From Burkholderiales bacterium (GTDB taxonomy: Bacteria; Pseudomonadota; Gammaproteobacteria; Burkholderiales; Burkholderiaceae_C), in contig JAUVWL010000002.1 in NCBI GenBank assembly GCA_030604135.1, forward strand, positions 248,001 through 312,000: a stretch of 64,000 bases of DNA. Direction: 5' to 3'. Below are positions 61,739 through 64,000 of the stretch, piece after piece. Below the pieces are notes generated by a model that saw only the letters and a program-made list of their open reading frames with translations, had not been told where the DNA came from and did no database searches. The position numbers were made by a program, and so were the translations under genes. Every line of letters starts with the position of its first letter. Positions within the stretch are counted from its first letter, which is position 1.

Positions 61739-62442
61739 GCCACCACCGCCTGTCGAGTAGGTTCCTGAAGCACGTCTTCCACAATCAGCCCATCCCGGAA
61801 CACCAGGCGACGCTTCGTCCAGGCCGCAATGTCGTGTTCGTGCGTCACCAGAACCACGGTGATACCCTGGTCGTTGAGCTCGGTGAGCAGGCGCATGATG
61901 TCCTCGCTGGTGCGGGTGTCCAGCGCCCCGGTGGGTTCGTCGGCCAGAATCAGCTGCGGCCGGTTCACCAGCGCACGCGCAATGGCCACCCGTTGCTGCT
62001 GGCCGCCCGACAGCTCGGACGGCGAGTGGTCGCTGCGCTGGGCCAGTCCCACCCGCCGCAAGGCGTCCATGGCACGCTCACGCCGCTCGGCAGAGGGCAC
62101 GCCCGAGTACACCATGGGCAACTCCACATTCTCCAGTGCACTGGTGCGCGGAAGAAGGTTGAACTGCTGGAACACGAAACCTATCCGCAGGTTGCGAACC
62201 CGGGCCAGTCCATCGGGGCTCATGCCATCCACGGCCTCCCCTGCCAGGCGGTATTGGCCGCTGTCGGGTCTGTCCAGGCAACCCAGAATGTTCATCAGGG
62301 TCGACTTGCCCGAGCCGGATGCGCCCATGATGGCGACGAACTCGCCGGCCTCGATGTCGATCGACACCCCCGCCAGCGCGTGTACTGTCTGGTCGCCCAT
62401 ACGGTAGGTCTTGACCAAGTTGCGGGCCTCGATCAGTGCCAT
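61735..62442 (-). CDS. MacB-type ABC transporter ATP-binding protein
   Basis: A 235-residue ATPase of the LolD/MacB class. Walker A GASGSGKST, Q-loop FVFQQFNLLP, signature LSGGQQQR and Walker B ILADEPTGALD are all intact. The ATG at 62442 gives ALIEARNLVKTYRMG. Its stop overlaps the permease start and it lies 10 bp after macA, so macA, ATPase and permease form one unit. Confidence 0.95.
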   Translation of the reverse strand: MALIEARNLVKTYRMGDQTVHALAGVSIDIEAGEFVAIMGASGSGKSTLMNILGCLDRPDSGQYRLAGEAVDGMSPDGLARVRNLRIGFVFQQFNLLPRTSALENVELPMVYSGVPSAERRERAMDALRRVGLAQRSDHSPSELSGGQQQRVAIARALVNRPQLILADEPTGALDTRTSEDIMRLLTELNDQGITVVLVTHEHDIAAWTKRRLVFRDGLIVEDVLQEPTRQAVVA

Positions 62443-62452
62443 GAGTGCGCCC

Positions 62453-64000
62453 TCAGAAAGGCATGCGCGGGCCTGTGGCCGCGCCGCGCTGAGGCGTTGA
62501 AGACGAAACACCGGTCACCGCCGTGATGACCCGAGCACCTTCCACCAGCACATCGGCCCCAGGACTCCCCGGAGGCACCACCAGTTCCGTGGTGCTGCCG
62601 TCACTGATGCCCAGGCGCACGTCATATGCGGCCGGCTTGCCGTCGCTGCCCAGCAGAAACACACGTCCACGCGTGGTCTGCCTGCCTGCTGCTTCGGCAA
62701 CGATCGCCGCGTACCTTGGCTTCTGGTCATCGTCCAGCAACTCACCGATGGCCGCACGCAGGTCGGCCAGAATGCGATCGCGGACTCGCCCACGCTCGGC
62801 CTCTTCCAGATTGCGCAGCTCCATGAAACGAGGCGCAGCACCCGCAACCAGCGCATCCAGCCGATCCACCTGATCCGGACGCAAGGTCAGGTCTGTCACC
62901 ACCCGGTTGCGAAACTCGGCCATCGGACCCCGCCCGCTCCCTGCCGCGGCTGGCGGCGACACCACAGGTCCGTTGGGTGCCCCGGCAGCGGACTCGCCTT
63001 CGGTCGGCGCGGACTGCACGACGGGCTCCACACCGGCAATGCGCACGCGCAAGGCAGCGTTCGGCAGCTTGAGCACGCCCTCTCGCGCTTCGGTCACCAC
63101 ACGCACATTGGCCGTCATGCCGGGCAACAGACGTCCGCTCGCGTTGGAAAAACCGATCACCGCCGTGTAGGTCACCACATTGGAGACATTCTGGGCGGCC
63201 TTTCTCACCTGCTGAACCGCGCCTTCGAAAGTCTGACCCGGAAATGCATCCACGGTGAAGCTGACCTGCTGCCCGGGGCGAATGCGACCGACATCGGCTT
63301 CATCCACGCTGGCATCGACCTGCATATCGGCCAGGTTCTGCGCGATCACGAAAAGCTCGGGTGCCTGCAGGCTGGCGGCCACCGTCTGGCCGCGCTCGAC
63401 CGCGCGCTTGATGACGATGCCGTCCACCGGCGAGGTGATGCGGGTGCGCCCGAGGTCAATGCGTGCCTGGGCCAGCGACGACTCTCTCTGGGTCACCGTG
63501 GCCTGCGCACTGCGAATCTGCGCCTCGCTCACAGCTGCCAACGCCTCAGCCGACTTGAGCGACTCCTGGGCCGAGTTGAGGGCGGCCAGGGTCCTGTCCC
63601 CCTCGCTCTGTGAAATGAAGCCCTGCGCGACCAGCTGGAGATTGCGCTCATGCACGCGACGCGCCTCGGCCAACTCGGTCTGTGCACGGGAAACCTGGGC
63701 ACGGGTGGCCGCTGCATTGGCCTGCGCCGTCAGCACACTGGCCCGGGCCGCGTCCAGATCGGCCAGGGCCGAACGAACCCGGTACTCAAAGGTTTCCGGG
63801 TCGATCTCGGCAATCAGTTGGCCAGCCCTGACCTCGTCATTGAAATCGGCATGGATGTCTCGAATCTGGCCGGACACCTGTGTACCCACCGACACCTGGG
63901 TCACCGGGTTCACGGTACCGCTGGCCGATACCGATGCCTGCAGGCTCCCCCGTTCGATCAAGGCCGTGCGGTACTGCGGTTTGGGCCCGGTGTCCCTCCC
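62453..64000 (-). CDS. MacA-like periplasmic adaptor, N-terminus outside the window
   Basis: The 3' part (516 codons including the stop) of a membrane-fusion adaptor. The visible reading enters at residues QYRTALIERG, the typical mature start of MacA, so only the membrane anchor is missing at the right edge. Landmarks are the lipoyl half-motifs (GTVNPVTQVSVGTQVSG and GRTRITSPVDGIVIKR), a long coiled-coil hairpin between them and a beta-barrel domain. About 117 residues (62669-63019) are inserted into the last domain; the core LTLRPDQVDRLDALV to KPRYAAIVAE is helical and looks like a Spy/CpxP LTxxQ segment. It gives the efflux unit macA-ATPase-permease. Confidence 0.9.
   Translation of the reverse strand, partial: GRDTGPKPQYRTALIERGSLQASVSASGTVNPVTQVSVGTQVSGQIRDIHADFNDEVRAGQLIAEIDPETFEYRVRSALADLDAARASVLTAQANAAATRAQVSRAQTELAEARRVHERNLQLVAQGFISQSEGDRTLAALNSAQESLKSAEALAAVSEAQIRSAQATVTQRESSLAQARIDLGRTRITSPVDGIVIKRAVERGQTVAASLQAPELFVIAQNLADMQVDASVDEADVGRIRPGQQVSFTVDAFPGQTFEGAVQQVRKAAQNVSNVVTYTAVIGFSNASGRLLPGMTANVRVVTEAREGVLKLPNAALRVRIAGVEPVVQSAPTEGESAAGAPNGPVVSPPAAAGSGRGPMAEFRNRVVTDLTLRPDQVDRLDALVAGAAPRFMELRNLEEAERGRVRDRILADLRAAIGELLDDDQKPRYAAIVAEAAGRQTTRGRVFLLGSDGKPAAYDVRLGISDGSTTELVVPPGSPGADVLVEGARVITAVTGVSSSTPQRGAATGPRMPF

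Overview
This GC-rich window (roughly two thirds G+C) is ordinary, densely packed chromosome from a betaproteobacterium, most likely order Burkholderiales, family Comamonadaceae (Hydrogenophaga/Acidovorax-like). That placement is an inference. It rests on the aa3-type cytochrome oxidase gene order with CtaG, DUF2970 and a 36-residue small assembly protein, a Bug/TctC receptor, the rubrerythrin/DUF3501 cassette and overall protein similarity. No rRNA operon, insertion sequence, CRISPR array, prophage or plasmid module was seen. Both edges cut genes: an anti-sigma factor tail at the left and macA at the right.

Layout. 1-5.4 kb: anti-sigma tail, queF, a prolyl-4-hydroxylase-like dioxygenase, then yaaA, DUF3501, an Fe-S oxidoreductase and rubrerythrin, which look like a peroxide/iron-stress group. 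5.7-16.5 kb: valS with a palindromic in-frame insert, a degenerate 2-hydroxyacid dehydrogenase, tusA, NUDIX, a TRAP permease pair, cysM, tRNA-Leu(CAA), a membrane-anchored phage-type muramidase, a Ca/Na antiporter and an SDR. 16.6-20.5 kb: ferredoxin reductase, a Bug receptor and an acyl-CoA ligase. 20.5-30.5 kb: the whole cytochrome c oxidase locus. ctaC, ctaD, a small assembly protein, ctaG, DUF2970 and ctaE form one minus-strand unit ending at an intrinsic terminator. surf1, a SCO-like gene, ctaA, ctaB and sco form a second, tightly overlapping unit. FNR-type boxes precede ctaC and the DUF2244 gene. 30.5-36 kb: BioC-like protein, comF, trmL, a small unknown gene, MaoC, orphan ParA, TauE and a TRIC channel. 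36-40.8 kb: a tandem hairpin repeat, rpsU with clear promoter and terminator, the lysR/lysA divergent pair, yqeY and an amino-acid-type ABC receptor. 40.8-47.8 kb: EamA transporter, pmbA, darP, mogA, FKBP, cysE, trmJ and suhB. 47.8-57.6 kb: two large orphan PAS histidine kinases around mutS, an Anbu proteasome homologue and an alpha/beta hydrolase. 57.6-64 kb: MFS, uppP, a DUF1439 lipoprotein and the macAB-type efflux genes.

The most notable items are: (1) an 84-bp palindrome sitting in frame inside valS; (2) a dispersed hairpin repeat found at four loci, each time just 3' of a stop codon and in the same orientation as the gene, once as a tandem 85-bp array; (3) an Anbu gene overlapping mutS and separated from its usual partners; (4) two proteins that look like enzymes but have lost key residues (the 2-hydroxyacid dehydrogenase and the BioC-like protein); (5) FNR boxes at the aa3 oxidase locus; (6) a pair of operator-like palindromes between lysR and lysA. 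I did not find a clearly new multi-gene defence or mobile system here.
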